From: SLDF01 sp964537925
GTDB taxonomy: Bacteria > Bacteroidota > Bacteroidia > Chitinophagales > Saprospiraceae
Reading direction: 5' to 3'
Length of the DNA stretch: 64,000 bases
Assembly: GCA_964537925.1 (NCBI GenBank)
Contig: CAZICV010000001.1
Coordinates: 1,240,001-1,304,000, forward strand
A model generated the notes under the pieces. It worked only from the letters and a program-made list of their open reading frames with translations. It was not told the origin of the DNA and made no database searches. Made by a program: the position numbers and the translations under genes. This document shows, one piece after another, positions 18,301-26,913 of the stretch (its first letter is position 1; each line of letters opens with the position of its first letter).

Positions 18301-20301
18301 GCGATGCACATTGCCCACCGAGCAGCCCATCGCGACGAAAACCGGCCAGCGCCCGGCGTTCCGGTGCAAGTGCAGGTTGCTGATATCAAATTCCAGGGTA
18401 GTACTACCCGAATGTCCGAGATATGTCATCAGGGATGCGCCCCGGTTGATCTGTTCATAGATAGCGGCAGACTGTGAGCCCTCGACCGGGTCGTTGCTTG
18501 TTTTGCCGTAAGCATGCAGGTCGGCGCCAAAGCTGCCGTTTTCCAGGATCACGCCCATCCCGGACAGGACCTGCCTCAGGTGGTTCTGCTCCGAAGTGCC
18601 TACCCCTCCGCTCAGGTGCAGTACACGTTTCATCCATAGCCGGTCTGATTCGGCGACAGGTCTCCGGGCGGCAGACTCGTACCTGCGTACCTTATCCAGG
18701 TAAGCCAGCCATTCTTCCGCGCTCGTGACCGAGATACGACCCACCGGGCTGACCGGCGCCAACTGGTGATTGCCACATACAAGGAGATTGTCTGTGCCAG
18801 GTATACCGAAAGTCGGGATGAAAAACCGTCCCCGTGCTTCGGCCAGGCGATCGGGTGTGCGGATATTATATAGCTCCAGGCCCTTACCTGCCAGCAGTAC
18901 GGCCGACGGTGGAACACTCCTCGCGGCCAGGTAGTGAAACATATTGCGCAGGGCGATGAAATGCCGGCCGACCCCATAGCCAAACTGGTCGTACACGGCG
19001 GCTATATCTATCGCATATACATCGTATGCGCCGCCTTCCGCCGCGCTCCTGTAGGACGTATAGGCGGCCAGTACATCCGCTCCATCTTGTGTGTACCTCA
19101 GGTCCGGATGATAGATGATACAGTAACTGCCCGCAGGTGGATCGACCGGCTGGAATTCGACCCGCTGCAAGGCCCCGACCGGCTGCACGGCTTCCCCGGA
19201 AAACAAGATGAGTGTATCCCTGCCGGGTCCCGGCAGGTAGAAGCCAGCCTCGCCCGAGGTGGTAGGCCGGGCTATTTGGTACCGGCGACCTGCCGGGTCC
19301 CAGAGCCAGACCTCCTGGCTTGCGGGATCTATGCCCGACCACCGAAAGTAGCGGCCCTGGCCAGCTTCGGGCGTCCATCGTACAAAAGCGCCGCCGTCCA
19401 GGTCATATCGGCGGGGGTACCTCAGTCGTGCATACGCCGGCGAGTACCGGTTGCTGGCTGCACCGAGCCGCGCATACCGAATAATGTTCTCATCCCTTAA
19501 CGTCACCAACTCAAGGGTATCCAGCAGACGCAGAAAGCGGAACCCGTCAAACTGCTCCCTGAGTACAACCCGGTCATTGACCGTGATCTCTACGGTATGG
19601 TCCGGTGTATTGTTGGCCACGAGATGCACGGACAGGTAAGCCGGAGTCCCGGCTATATCCGACTTTTGCCGCGCCTTCACAGTTAGTGATCCGGCCACCT
19701 CTGCAGGACCGGTATACCCGTCTCCTGGACTGAACCGGCTGAGGCTTCCGGCGCTGGAAGGTCTCTTGACAAATACATCGTGAAAATAATGTACCTCTTC
19801 GTCGTAAAACCAGCCCGCAGGTATCCCTGCGCCGGCTGTGTCGTTGGTGATCTGCAGATAATGGGAGACGCCTGTATCGCTCCAGCTCAGAAAATAGGCG
19901 GCGGTATCACTGACAAGACTATACCCCGGGTGAAGCAGATCTGCCGATCCCCCGGCAAACAGGAAAGAGTCGAGTCCTGAGCCATTGGGCGACCCGTGAA
20001 AAAGCAGAAAATCATCCTCTTCCCAGATATCGTTGCTGCTGACGTAAACCGGCACTTGCTTCCCGAAGTGGTACAGGGTCATCCTCGATCCGGGGATCGT
20101 CTCCACCGGGAACCCCGCAGAAGCAAGCAATGACCGGTCCAGGCGATAGATACCCTCCGACCCGATCCTGACCTTGAAATACGGCCGGTCGTAGCGTATC
20201 CATTCCGGACCATACTGTATGACCCCGTCCAGGCTCATCTGGGCATGAACTGCCTGAACGAGCACCAGGAACAATCCTGCCAGCCATACAAGTCTCTTCA
20301 T
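15355..20301 (-). CDS. porU2: Type IX secretion C25 (gingipain-fold) sortase-like protein, PorU2 type
   Basis: This 1648-residue exported protein starts at ATG 20301, which gives a clean signal peptide ending near VHAQ; the frame is open 36 codons more but that part is basic and lies across a terminator. A peptidase C25 domain occupies roughly residues 420-780, with the catalytic His in TYLGHSGST (about 628) and Cys in AMGCSVGN (about 659). The C-terminus has a NYPNPF motif and a FlgD/Por-tail-like beta sandwich ending in KMVILR. C25 proteins such as PorU cut the C-terminal sorting domains of T9SS cargo and attach the cargo to the surface. Length and layout match the protein usually annotated PorU2. 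A secreted protease of the same fold is the alternative. Confidence 0.82.
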   Translation of the reverse strand: MKRLVWLAGLFLVLVQAVHAQMSLDGVIQYGPEWIRYDRPYFKVRIGSEGIYRLDRSLLASAGFPVETIPGSRMTLYHFGKQVPVYVSSNDIWEEDDFLLFHGSPNGSGLDSFLFAGGSADLLHPGYSLVSDTAAYFLSWSDTGVSHYLQITNDTAGAGIPAGWFYDEEVHYFHDVFVKRPSSAGSLSRFSPGDGYTGPAEVAGSLTVKARQKSDIAGTPAYLSVHLVANNTPDHTVEITVNDRVVLREQFDGFRFLRLLDTLELVTLRDENIIRYARLGAASNRYSPAYARLRYPRRYDLDGGAFVRWTPEAGQGRYFRWSGIDPASQEVWLWDPAGRRYQIARPTTSGEAGFYLPGPGRDTLILFSGEAVQPVGALQRVEFQPVDPPAGSYCIIYHPDLRYTQDGADVLAAYTSYRSAAEGGAYDVYAIDIAAVYDQFGYGVGRHFIALRNMFHYLAARSVPPSAVLLAGKGLELYNIRTPDRLAEARGRFFIPTFGIPGTDNLLVCGNHQLAPVSPVGRISVTSAEEWLAYLDKVRRYESAARRPVAESDRLWMKRVLHLSGGVGTSEQNHLRQVLSGMGVILENGSFGADLHAYGKTSNDPVEGSQSAAIYEQINRGASLMTYLGHSGSTTLEFDISNLHLHRNAGRWPVFVAMGCSVGNVHRPQRSVSESFALDREGGSIAFLASSGLGYASVLSIYGRQLYTIMDRSDTASIGMQWLETHRQFSNTQNAFLREHLEQFAIQGDPALRLHYQEGPDLLPDYASLRIDPAFPGPDTDSISVRFDIINAGRREGNRFDVLVERIYPDDRRDSVWLARVPMPGYRSRHMVRMPLGGLPALGPNRIQITVDHDNQVDEKPRPEAEDNNRLRAPDGSEGFVFLVTGRAVSPVDPPDLAIVTGEKPGLYIQGDAGVPGRTVVWMLDTTPDFNSPAALLHTEPLTASIQRWTPPIQWQPGKVYYWQAMLTGDTIRSGYRSFSYLPGSAPGWRQGHYGQFAPWNTATLGMDRSGTWETGFREVGYDIRIARFRDPSMPSIAVEGQRDPAFLPFQELSEGLAMIVLDPDTGQPLTNPPGGRLGAQNNSQTRVWNSFLYPTRQSAARRALINALRDSIPAGSTVMIYPMLSGSGSSYGQEEWLQDSISPGDIHLVSLFERAGMTDARRLVTGGSQPFFLAYVQGGASLSENYAAAPEDTISVFLKLAKRLDHGSYLSPEFPVQGADSVSWYAPGADTARITLVGSRQGVAADLRPINSPGSYGLTEEESSMDALQLRLDAAHPAAGPADWRIYGEVLPDLFWDLSSPAAVPDTLDEGEPLFLRPGMAIFGRVPGRDSIPVRIELISTQNVVWSRDYMAAVDTAEIVAPAPVTLTGIPFTGEIRLRFVLDPQGQVRERNKANNQVERLIRINADKTAPVLSFFVDGQEIMDGDLVSARPEIRIQVLDENKFLRLDDTALFTLDIFPPGAQGWDRVDKDGGQLSFLPAAPTGPNRAAILYKPLLETDGVYRVRVDVRDRTGNPAAGTAIERSFRVVNKSMISQLLNYPNPFSSSTRFLYTLTGAHPPDHYKICIYTVSGRLVREISAAEAGPLVIGTHLTQYAWDGRDEMGQLVANGVYLYRIVIQDASGERPEHFQTAADRFATGGWSKMVILR

Positions 20302-20372
20302 GCATGCTAAAGTACTGAAGAAAGCATATCCTCGCCTTCGATAACGCTTTCGGGCCACAACAGCCCGATAAA

Positions 20373-20406
20373 AAAAGCCCGCTCTCCAAAAGGAAAACAG
20401 GCTTTT
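20373..20406 (-). terminator. Rho-independent terminator of the first ArsR gene
   Basis: Read leftward, AAAAGCC (20400-20406) pairs with GGCTTTT (20373-20379) and runs into a T-rich tract (complement of the A-run at 20370-20376). It lies 33 bp past the stop of the ArsR gene and separates it from the PorU2-like gene. Confidence 0.7.
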
Positions 20407-20438
20407 CATGGGATTGTAAATAGCAAAGTAATGTTACT

Positions 20439-20759
20439 TCATGCTTTCTTCTTTTCTGCATTGCCGTAGTTGGCAAGCGCTTTGACAGTATTGACAAGCC
20501 GGGCATAGTCAATACTGTAATGAACAAACTTTCCTTCCCTGTCCGTATGCACGACACCGGCCATCCTGAGGACCCTCAAATGCTGTGAAGTGATTGATTG
20601 CTCAATCTTCAGCGTATTGTAGATCTTGTTGACGTTGATCTCCTGATTCTTGTCGATGAATTCGAGAATCTTCAGGCGAAGTGGATGGGCGAGCGCACGC
20701 AGAAGTTCGGACGAAAACTGTAGTTTGTCGTTGTCAAATGTAACCTTAGTCTTCTTCAT
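20439..20759 (-). CDS. ArsR-family winged-helix repressor (copy 1)
   Basis: The 106-residue product from ATG 20759 is a classic ArsR fold: HPLRLKILEFI as helix 1-2, IEQSITSQHLRVLRMAGVV as the recognition helix-turn-helix (about residues 52-70) and DREGKFVHYSI as the wing. It has no cysteine, so it cannot use the thiolate metal sites of ArsR/SmtB; the signal is unknown. A TTG three codons upstream is a less likely start. It has its own terminator at 20373-20406 and a perfect inverted repeat (AGCGCA-N7-TGCGCT, 20801-20819) 42 bp upstream that could be its operator. It is a paralogue of the next gene. Confidence 0.88.
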   Translation of the reverse strand: MKKTKVTFDNDKLQFSSELLRALAHPLRLKILEFIDKNQEINVNKIYNTLKIEQSITSQHLRVLRMAGVVHTDREGKFVHYSIDYARLVNTVKALANYGNAEKKKA

Positions 20760-20800
20760 GCAGAGCAATTTTGTAGTTTCTTATCTTTAAAATGGACCTT

Positions 20801-20819
20801 AGCGCAACAAATATGCGCT
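20801..20819 (-). promoter_or_regulatory. Candidate ArsR operator: 6-bp inverted repeat
   Basis: AGCGCA and TGCGCT form a perfect dyad with a 7-bp AT-rich spacer, 42 bp upstream of ArsR copy 1. Position and symmetry suit an autoregulatory operator. No protein binding can be shown from the sequence. Confidence 0.35.
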
Positions 20820-20839
20820 TTTTGCATCTACGCACAAAA

Positions 20840-20876
20840 AAAATGCTGTGGAAATTTTTCATAACCACAGCATTTT
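20840..20876 (-). terminator. Rho-independent terminator of the second ArsR gene
   Basis: AAAATGCTGTGG (20840-20851) and CCACAGCATTTT (20865-20876) form a perfect 12-bp stem with a 13-nt loop. Leftward transcription then meets a run of eight T (the A-run 20836-20843 on the plus strand). It lies 91 bp past the stop of the ArsR copy 2 gene. Confidence 0.85.
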
Positions 20877-20966
20877 GGCTGCCTTAGAAGACCAGCCTTA
20901 AGGTATAACTTGAGTGTAAATCTTACAACATATTGTATATCAAACCTTTACGCTGATTCTATTAAA

Positions 20967-21305
20967 TCATACTGCAAGCTCCTCAACCAGTCTGGATATT
21001 TGATTCAGGCGATCCCTGTCGAGCGAATAATAGATGAATTTGCCTTGCCTGTCCGTGATCACGACTCCGGCCCTGCGGAGGATCGCCAGATGCTGTGATG
21101 CGACGGACTGCTCAAGCCTCAGCTTGATATATATATCGGTCACCGTCATAGAGTCATTGTCTTCCAGGAGATCAATGATGCGCTGCCGGAGCTTGTGATT
21201 GACCGCACGCAAGACCAGCACGGCTTTACGCAGCAGCGCGTAATCCAGGTGGATATCCTTGTCGCCCTGCTTCAGCGTAACAGATTCGTTCTTTTGTTTT
21301 TTCAT
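20967..21305 (-). CDS. ArsR-family winged-helix repressor (copy 2)
   Basis: The 112-residue product from ATG 21305 (a TTG two codons earlier is less likely) is close in sequence to copy 1: LEQSVASQHLAILRRAGVV matches its recognition helix and DRQGKFIYYSL its wing. It too lacks cysteines. It is transcribed separately, with a strong terminator at 20840-20876. The region upstream has a nested dyad (AACTGT...ACAGTT, 21382-21406) as a possible operator. Both repressors may control distant targets, as no partner gene (cation pump, arsenite gene) is adjacent. Confidence 0.88.
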   Translation of the reverse strand: MKKQKNESVTLKQGDKDIHLDYALLRKAVLVLRAVNHKLRQRIIDLLEDNDSMTVTDIYIKLRLEQSVASQHLAILRRAGVVITDRQGKFIYYSLDRDRLNQISRLVEELAV

Positions 21306-21381
21306 ATACAAGTTGTTTTGGATGTGTCTGCTTTCTTCAACACCAAAACCGTACCAAACTGATAGATTACATTAACTTTTA

Positions 21382-21406
21382 AACTGTACGGAGTACAAAA
21401 ACAGTT
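21382..21406 (-). promoter_or_regulatory. Nested inverted repeat upstream of ArsR copy 2
   Basis: AACTGT (21382-21387) and ACAGTT (21401-21406) flank an inner dyad TGTAC-GGA-GTACA (21385-21397). The repeat is 77 bp upstream of the ATG. It may be a repressor site, but this is based on symmetry alone. Confidence 0.3.
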
Positions 21407-21455
21407 CAAAGAGCCGGATAATTGAGGAGTTTTTGAATATATATCTATGCACAGA

Positions 21456-22145
21456 TCAAAGCAGAAACGGGCGCTTGGGGGTCGTTATATTAGGGCTTTT
21501 TAAATATTTCGGGCCTGCAAAATTTATTTCCGCGAAGTCGCCGCGGCCATATTTTTCCCAGGCTTCTGCGATCAATCCCGATGCCCTTAGCGGCACGTCG
21601 CTCCTGACTACATTTTGCTTATGCAGACCTCCGTCCCACTTGGCAGCGCCATTGCCGCAGACCAATACACGGTGATCCTGTCCGATATGATCTTCAAAGC
21701 TGTGGTCTGACAGCACTACAGCCTCGGCCGGGCTCAGGAGATCCAGTCGCGCGCCGAACACCGACGCATATACCTCCATCCTGCGCGCATCGATCATCGG
21801 AATGATCCTGTCTGCACCAGGCGACTGGCTCAGCGCCAGGCCTGCCCATGCGCGCAGGGTATCCACTACTATCAAAGGCTTGTCGAGTGCAAAGCAAAGT
21901 CCTTTGGCCGTAGAAAACCCTATACGGAGCCCCGTATAAGAGCCGGGACCCATGCTGATGCATATCGCGTCCAGATCAGCGGCTGTCAGGCGAGCCTGGC
22001 TGAGGCAGCTTTCTATGAGCAGGGTCAGGCGGGCGGCGTGATCATATGGCCGCAGAGACACTGCTTCTCCGACCAGTCGCGGGCCGTCCGACAGCGCTGC
22101 GGAACACTCGTCGATGGCTGTTTCGAGATGCAATATCCTGGCCAT
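21456..22145 (-). CDS. tsaB: TsaB, tRNA threonylcarbamoyladenosine biosynthesis protein
   Basis: A 229-residue protein of the ASKHA fold with N-terminal ILHLETAIDECSAAL and the diagnostic SMGPGSYTGLRIG motif (about residues 66-78). TsaB is the non-catalytic partner of TsaD in making t6A37 on tRNAs that read ANN codons. It follows the S41 protease gene after a 6-bp gap and is probably co-transcribed with it. Confidence 0.93.
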   Translation of the reverse strand: MARILHLETAIDECSAALSDGPRLVGEAVSLRPYDHAARLTLLIESCLSQARLTAADLDAICISMGPGSYTGLRIGFSTAKGLCFALDKPLIVVDTLRAWAGLALSQSPGADRIIPMIDARRMEVYASVFGARLDLLSPAEAVVLSDHSFEDHIGQDHRVLVCGNGAAKWDGGLHKQNVVRSDVPLRASGLIAEAWEKYGRGDFAEINFAGPKYLKSPNITTPKRPFLL

Positions 22146-22151
22146 ACGCGC

Positions 22152-23798
22152 TTATTTGCCCGGTCTGAGGATCTTATTATACCTGGATGCGTCAGCCATC
22201 ACTTTGACCGCCTCCTGTACATCCGGGTCATTTTTGAGGCTGTACCTGATCTTGCCTTTCTGGTAGTGCTGCCGGGTGACGATCTCCTGCTCGATCTCCC
22301 TTATGATCGCAGCCTTGTTCTTATCCAGCTCTGTGTCGAGATTGCGGGTGATCTTTTTCTCCAGGCTCCTCACCTCCGATTCGACGGGTTTCAGGTATTC
22401 TTCTTTCTCCAGCTCTTTGCGCAGGGCCTGAAGCGCTTTGTCTGACTCGGACTGGTACACCGGCTTTTTCTTCTGGATATACCGCAGAAAAGCATCGTAA
22501 TCCGTAAACCGGTATTGCTCCGGCTCACCGGCAGGAACGGGGTGCTGCTGCATCCATTCCGTTACGAAAGAGAAAATATGAAAGTCCCTGAGCAGGAACT
22601 GTACGAAAGCCGCGGGCTGTTGCTCGGGGAGCAATACATCCGGGGCTACCCCACCTCCGTCCAGCACCCGGCGGCCACTCCTGGTCTTGAAAGGAGTCCT
22701 CAGGCTGTCCGGGATATCGAGCGGCTCGCCATCCTTGTAGCTGACACTCTGTATACAGCGTCCGCTGGGGATATAGTACTTGGCCGTAGTCAGCTTGACC
22801 CTGGAATTGTACCCGACCTCCTTGGTATTCTGCACAAGGCCCTTGCCATAGGAACGCTGCCCGATCAAAACCCCCCGATCGAGGTCCTGGATCACGCCGC
22901 TGACAATCTCCGATGCAGAGGCAGAGCGTTTGTTGATCAGCACTGTGAGGGGGATCTCCTCATCGTCCGGGCTGTTCAGTGTCTTGAACGCCTGGTCCCA
23001 GTCTTTGACCTTGCCCTTGGTCACGACGACTTCTTCACCTTTGGGGATGAATACATTTGACAGGTTGACCGCCTCGCGTAGCAGACCTCCGCCGTTTTCC
23101 CTCAGGTCCAGTATCACACCCTTGAGATTGGGCGCCTGCTTCTTCAGGTCTCTCAGTGCATTGCTCACATTCTTTCCGGCATTGGCGCTGAAGGTGGTCA
23201 GGTTGATATATCCGTAATCCCCTTCCACCAGGCCGAAATAAGGGACGTTGGGTACTTCTATTTCCGAGCGGGTGATCTGGGCATTGATTGGTTCTGCCGA
23301 CCCGGGCCGGCGGAGCTTAAGCTGTACGGACGAGTTGGGCGCACCCCTAAGGAATGATCCGAGCTCTTCCATCGAACGACCGGCAAGCGACTGGCCGTCT
23401 ACTTCGAGCAGGATATCGCCCGCCCGCAGACCGGCCTCGAACGAGGGACTGCCCTCGTGCGGCTCCACGATGGTGAAAGCTCCGTCTATCTGGAATATCA
23501 CCGCGCCGATGCCATTGTACCGGCCCTCCGTCATGAATCGGAAACGCTCTATCTGCGACTCGGATATGTAGTTGGTGTATGGATCGAGCGTGGCCAGCAT
23601 GGCGTCTACTCCGGTCTTCATAAGCTTACCGGGGTCTACATCATCGACATAGTACGTGTTGATCTCCTTGTACAGGTTGTTGAAGATCTCGAGGTTCTTG
23701 GAGATCTCGAACAGCCTGCCGCTGACCGGCGCAAACGCCACCAGGCTCAGGCCGATAACGGCTGCTGCTACAAGGCTCCATACTGTTCTCTTCTTCAT
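22152..23798 (-). CDS. S41 carboxy-terminal processing protease with PDZ domain
   Basis: This 548-residue exported protease has an N-terminal membrane/signal helix (about residues 7-25), a PDZ domain (about 90-175, GIGAVIFQIDG...LLEVDGQSL) and the S41 core. The expected catalytic Ser is in RSASASEIVSG (about 294) and the Lys in RSYGKGLVQ (about 319). The C-terminus has a long charged helical extension (about 430-548). Ctp enzymes trim or degrade envelope proteins from their C-termini. It is transcribed leftward with tsaB. Confidence 0.92.
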   Translation of the reverse strand: MKKRTVWSLVAAAVIGLSLVAFAPVSGRLFEISKNLEIFNNLYKEINTYYVDDVDPGKLMKTGVDAMLATLDPYTNYISESQIERFRFMTEGRYNGIGAVIFQIDGAFTIVEPHEGSPSFEAGLRAGDILLEVDGQSLAGRSMEELGSFLRGAPNSSVQLKLRRPGSAEPINAQITRSEIEVPNVPYFGLVEGDYGYINLTTFSANAGKNVSNALRDLKKQAPNLKGVILDLRENGGGLLREAVNLSNVFIPKGEEVVVTKGKVKDWDQAFKTLNSPDDEEIPLTVLINKRSASASEIVSGVIQDLDRGVLIGQRSYGKGLVQNTKEVGYNSRVKLTTAKYYIPSGRCIQSVSYKDGEPLDIPDSLRTPFKTRSGRRVLDGGGVAPDVLLPEQQPAAFVQFLLRDFHIFSFVTEWMQQHPVPAGEPEQYRFTDYDAFLRYIQKKKPVYQSESDKALQALRKELEKEEYLKPVESEVRSLEKKITRNLDTELDKNKAAIIREIEQEIVTRQHYQKGKIRYSLKNDPDVQEAVKVMADASRYNKILRPGK

Positions 23799-23855
23799 AA
23801 GACTTGCGTGTAAGTATTCATTAAAAACACCGAGCGGGAATTTATCGCTAAAACG

Positions 23856-24626
23856 CTACTCGTTTTCTAAAAATTCTACAACCGTGTTGAATAATTCGAC
23901 CGGCCTGTCTGCATGAACCCAGTGCCCGGCGCCCTCTATCTCTTTGAAAACAGCTGCCGGAAAATATGCCCGGATACCGTCCTTGTCTCCCTCACGGATA
24001 TAGCCCGATTCGCTGCCGTGTATGAAGAGCGCCGGTTTCTCATACGGAGAGGCTCCTGATACCCCGCTTACGATCTCGTCGTACCGTTCATACAATACCG
24101 GCAGGTTCATCTTCCACTGGTATCTTTCCGACTCCTTATCGTAGACCAGGTTCTTCAGGAGGAACTGCAGGGTAGTCTCCTCCCTGATACGCCCGTGGAG
24201 CAACTCCTCGGCGTCGCTTCGTCTTGAGACCGATGAGAGGTCTACGGACATCAATGCTTCAAACAGCGCCCCGTGGCCGCCGTCGTAGGCTTTCACTCCG
24301 ATATCTACAACGATAAGCTTGTCCACCAGGTCCGGGTTCTCGAGTGCAAAGGTCATGGCCAGCTTGCCTCCCATGGAGTGACCCATGATATAGCTCTTAT
24401 AGAGCCACTGCGACTCTGCAAACGCCCTGAGGTCCCCGGACATCGCTGCATAACCCATCTCCCCGGTATGCGGCGACCGGCCGTGATTGCGCAGATCAGG
24501 TGTGAACACCGTATAGTGTTCGCCAAATTTCCTGGCCAGCGTCGCCCAGTTGTCCGATGTACCCAGCAGTCCGTGCAGGATGATCAGCGGATGACCCTCT
24601 CCATATGTCTTGAAAAATAACTCCAT
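23856..24626 (-). CDS. Alpha/beta hydrolase, YbfF/abhydrolase-11 type esterase
   Basis: A 256-residue alpha/beta hydrolase with HGLLGTSDNW (18-27, oxyanion region), DLRNHGRSPH (44-53) and the nucleophile elbow GHSMGG (82-87, Ser84). A late GAGHWVHADRP supplies the catalytic His. These motifs are typical of YbfF-like acyl-CoA or carboxyl esterases. ATG 24626 is chosen over an upstream candidate at 24653 because an AAAGGAG ribosome-binding sequence stands just before it. The natural substrate is unknown. Confidence 0.85.
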   Translation of the reverse strand: MELFFKTYGEGHPLIILHGLLGTSDNWATLARKFGEHYTVFTPDLRNHGRSPHTGEMGYAAMSGDLRAFAESQWLYKSYIMGHSMGGKLAMTFALENPDLVDKLIVVDIGVKAYDGGHGALFEALMSVDLSSVSRRSDAEELLHGRIREETTLQFLLKNLVYDKESERYQWKMNLPVLYERYDEIVSGVSGASPYEKPALFIHGSESGYIREGDKDGIRAYFPAAVFKEIEGAGHWVHADRPVELFNTVVEFLENE

Positions 24627-24864
24627 CGCGTTTCTCCTTTCCCCGGTCGGCACTTATCCTGCTGCAAATCTTGCAAAAAGTTCATCGCGGGACCAATCAC
24701 CCCGCCGGTTACGGCCGAACTTTTTTACAGGCACAACACGTTATATGCGGTTGCGGTTTCCGTGTACAACGTTGTGGGCGGGCAGTTTGTATCTTGCGTC
24801 TGCAAAATACGCTCACCGGCATCCGTTGCATCAAGCCCGGCGTACTGCGCAAATACCCTATCCT

Positions 24865-26877
24865 ATGCCATTCGAACTGGTTTCTTCTTACAGTCCTACC
24901 GGCGACCAGCCACAGGCGATCGCCGCCCTTACCAGCAACCTGGAAGAGGGCGAAAAATTTCAATGCCTGCTCGGCGTCACCGGCTCGGGAAAGACCTTCA
25001 CGATGGCCAACGTGATCGCACAGATGCAGCGGCCTGCGCTCGTACTTACGCACAACAAGACGCTGACGGCACAGCTTTACGGAGAGTTCCGCGAGTTTTT
25101 CCCGAACAATGCGGTCGAGTATTTCGTGTCCTATTACGACTATTACCAACCGGAGGCTTACATATCCGTATCGGACACATATATCGAAAAAGACCTCTCG
25201 ATCAACACCGAAGTAGACAAGCTGCGGCTCCGGGCGACTTCGTCTCTCCTCTCCGGGCGCAGGGACGTCATCATCGTCGCCTCGGTCTCCTGTATATACG
25301 GTATGGGTAACCCTGAGGACTACAAGACCGGGATCATCCGCATACACCGCGGCATGCGTGTGTCCCGCAACAGCTTCCTGCACAGTCTGGTCCAGTCGCT
25401 CTATTCCAGGACCGAAGCACAACTCGAGCGGGCCAATTTCCGGGTCCGGGGAGACACAGTAGATATCAGCCTGCCCTATGTCGACTACGGGTACCGGATC
25501 ACTTTCTTCGGAGACGATATCGAAGACATCAGCATCATCGACACGGTCTCCGGTCGGCGGGGCGAATCGCTTGAACACGCCGCCATTTTTCCGGCCAATC
25601 TCTATATAGCGCCCAAAGACCGTATACACCATATCATCCGCGACATCGAGAACGAACTCCATGAGCAGGAAAAATACTTCGAACGGGAACGGCGGATGCT
25701 CGAAGCAAAACGCATCCGGGAGCGCGTCACCTTTGACCTCGAGATGCTCAAGGAACTCGGCTACTGCAGCGGCGTGGAAAACTATTCACGGTTCTTTGAC
25801 GGCCGCGAGCCGGGGACCCGCCCATTCTGCCTGCTCGACTATTTCCCGGAAGACTACCTCACCGTGATCGACGAGAGCCACGTGACCATACCGCAGATCC
25901 GCGGCATGTGGGGCGGAGACCGCGCCCGTAAGATCAACCTGGTGCAATACGGCTTCAGGCTCCCGTCCGCTATGGACAACCGGCCACTGACCTTTGAAGA
26001 GTTTGAGACTATGATCGGCCAGACCGTCTTTGTCAGCGCTACACCCGCAGACTATGAGCTGGCACGGACGGAGGGCGTGATCGTGGAACAGATCGTACGG
26101 CCAACAGGCCTGCTCGACCCGCCGATAGAAGTGCGGCCCAGTATCAACCAGATCGACGACCTGCTCGAAGAGATACGTCGGCGCGTACAGCGTGAGGAGA
26201 GGGTCCTCGTCACTACCCTGACCAAACGCATGGCCGAAGAGCTGGCCAAGTACCTGCTCAACCTGGATATCCGCTGCAAGTATATCCACTCGGAGGTAGA
26301 GACGATGGAGCGGGTCGAGATACTCCGCGACCTGCGCCTGGGCGGCTTCGATGTACTGATCGGGGTCAACCTCCTCCGCGAAGGACTCGACCTGCCGGAG
26401 GTATCGCTGGTCGCCGTGATCGACGCGGACAAGGAGGGCTTCCTGCGCAATGACCGCTCCCTCACCCAGACTGCCGGCCGCGCCGCCCGGAATGCCAACG
26501 GCCTTGTCATCTTCTATGCAGATGCTGTCACGGACTCCATGCAGAAGACCATCGATGAGACCAACAGGCGCAGGGCCATCCAGATCGCCTATAACGAGGA
26601 ACACGGGATCACGCCCACCACTATCCACAAATCCAGGGAAGAAATCCTCAACCAGCGGTCTATCCTCGACATCCGCGGCAAAAACAAGTACTATATCGAG
26701 CCGACAGAGCCCAGTATCGCTGCCGACCCGGTCATCCAGTACATGAGCAAGGACCAGCTGGAAAAACTGATCGCCGAAACAGAGGCGAAGATGAAGAAAG
26801 CCGCCAAAGAACTGGACTTCATCACGGCGGCACAATACCGGGATGAACTGTTTGCGCTGAAGAAAAAGGTTCAGTAA
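24865..26877 (+). CDS. uvrB: UvrB, excinuclease ABC subunit B
   Basis: The 670-residue product starts at ATG 24865 (PFELVSSYSPTGDQPQAI), the normal UvrB start; earlier in-frame codons are non-homologous. Walker A is GVTGSGKT (36-43), the beta-hairpin YYDYYQPEAYI follows near residue 92, and DESHVTIPQIRGM, REGLDLPEVSLV and TQTAGRAARN represent helicase motifs. The C-terminal UVR motif that binds UvrC lies at about 630-665. UvrB verifies DNA damage in nucleotide excision repair. Neither uvrA nor uvrC is adjacent. Confidence 0.98.
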   Translation: MPFELVSSYSPTGDQPQAIAALTSNLEEGEKFQCLLGVTGSGKTFTMANVIAQMQRPALVLTHNKTLTAQLYGEFREFFPNNAVEYFVSYYDYYQPEAYISVSDTYIEKDLSINTEVDKLRLRATSSLLSGRRDVIIVASVSCIYGMGNPEDYKTGIIRIHRGMRVSRNSFLHSLVQSLYSRTEAQLERANFRVRGDTVDISLPYVDYGYRITFFGDDIEDISIIDTVSGRRGESLEHAAIFPANLYIAPKDRIHHIIRDIENELHEQEKYFERERRMLEAKRIRERVTFDLEMLKELGYCSGVENYSRFFDGREPGTRPFCLLDYFPEDYLTVIDESHVTIPQIRGMWGGDRARKINLVQYGFRLPSAMDNRPLTFEEFETMIGQTVFVSATPADYELARTEGVIVEQIVRPTGLLDPPIEVRPSINQIDDLLEEIRRRVQREERVLVTTLTKRMAEELAKYLLNLDIRCKYIHSEVETMERVEILRDLRLGGFDVLIGVNLLREGLDLPEVSLVAVIDADKEGFLRNDRSLTQTAGRAARNANGLVIFYADAVTDSMQKTIDETNRRRAIQIAYNEEHGITPTTIHKSREEILNQRSILDIRGKNKYYIEPTEPSIAADPVIQYMSKDQLEKLIAETEAKMKKAAKELDFITAAQYRDELFALKKKVQ

Positions 26878-26913
26878 CAGCTTACCCGAGTCATCTTGAG
26901 GCGACCGCGTATT

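Noticed and set aside
20302..20409. A 36-residue N-terminal extension of the PorU2-like protein
   Set aside because: It is basic, lies across the ArsR terminator and would hide the good signal peptide that starts at 20301.
25870..25880. CACGTG core inside uvrB, as a third parS
   Set aside because: The flanking bases do not match the 16-bp palindrome.
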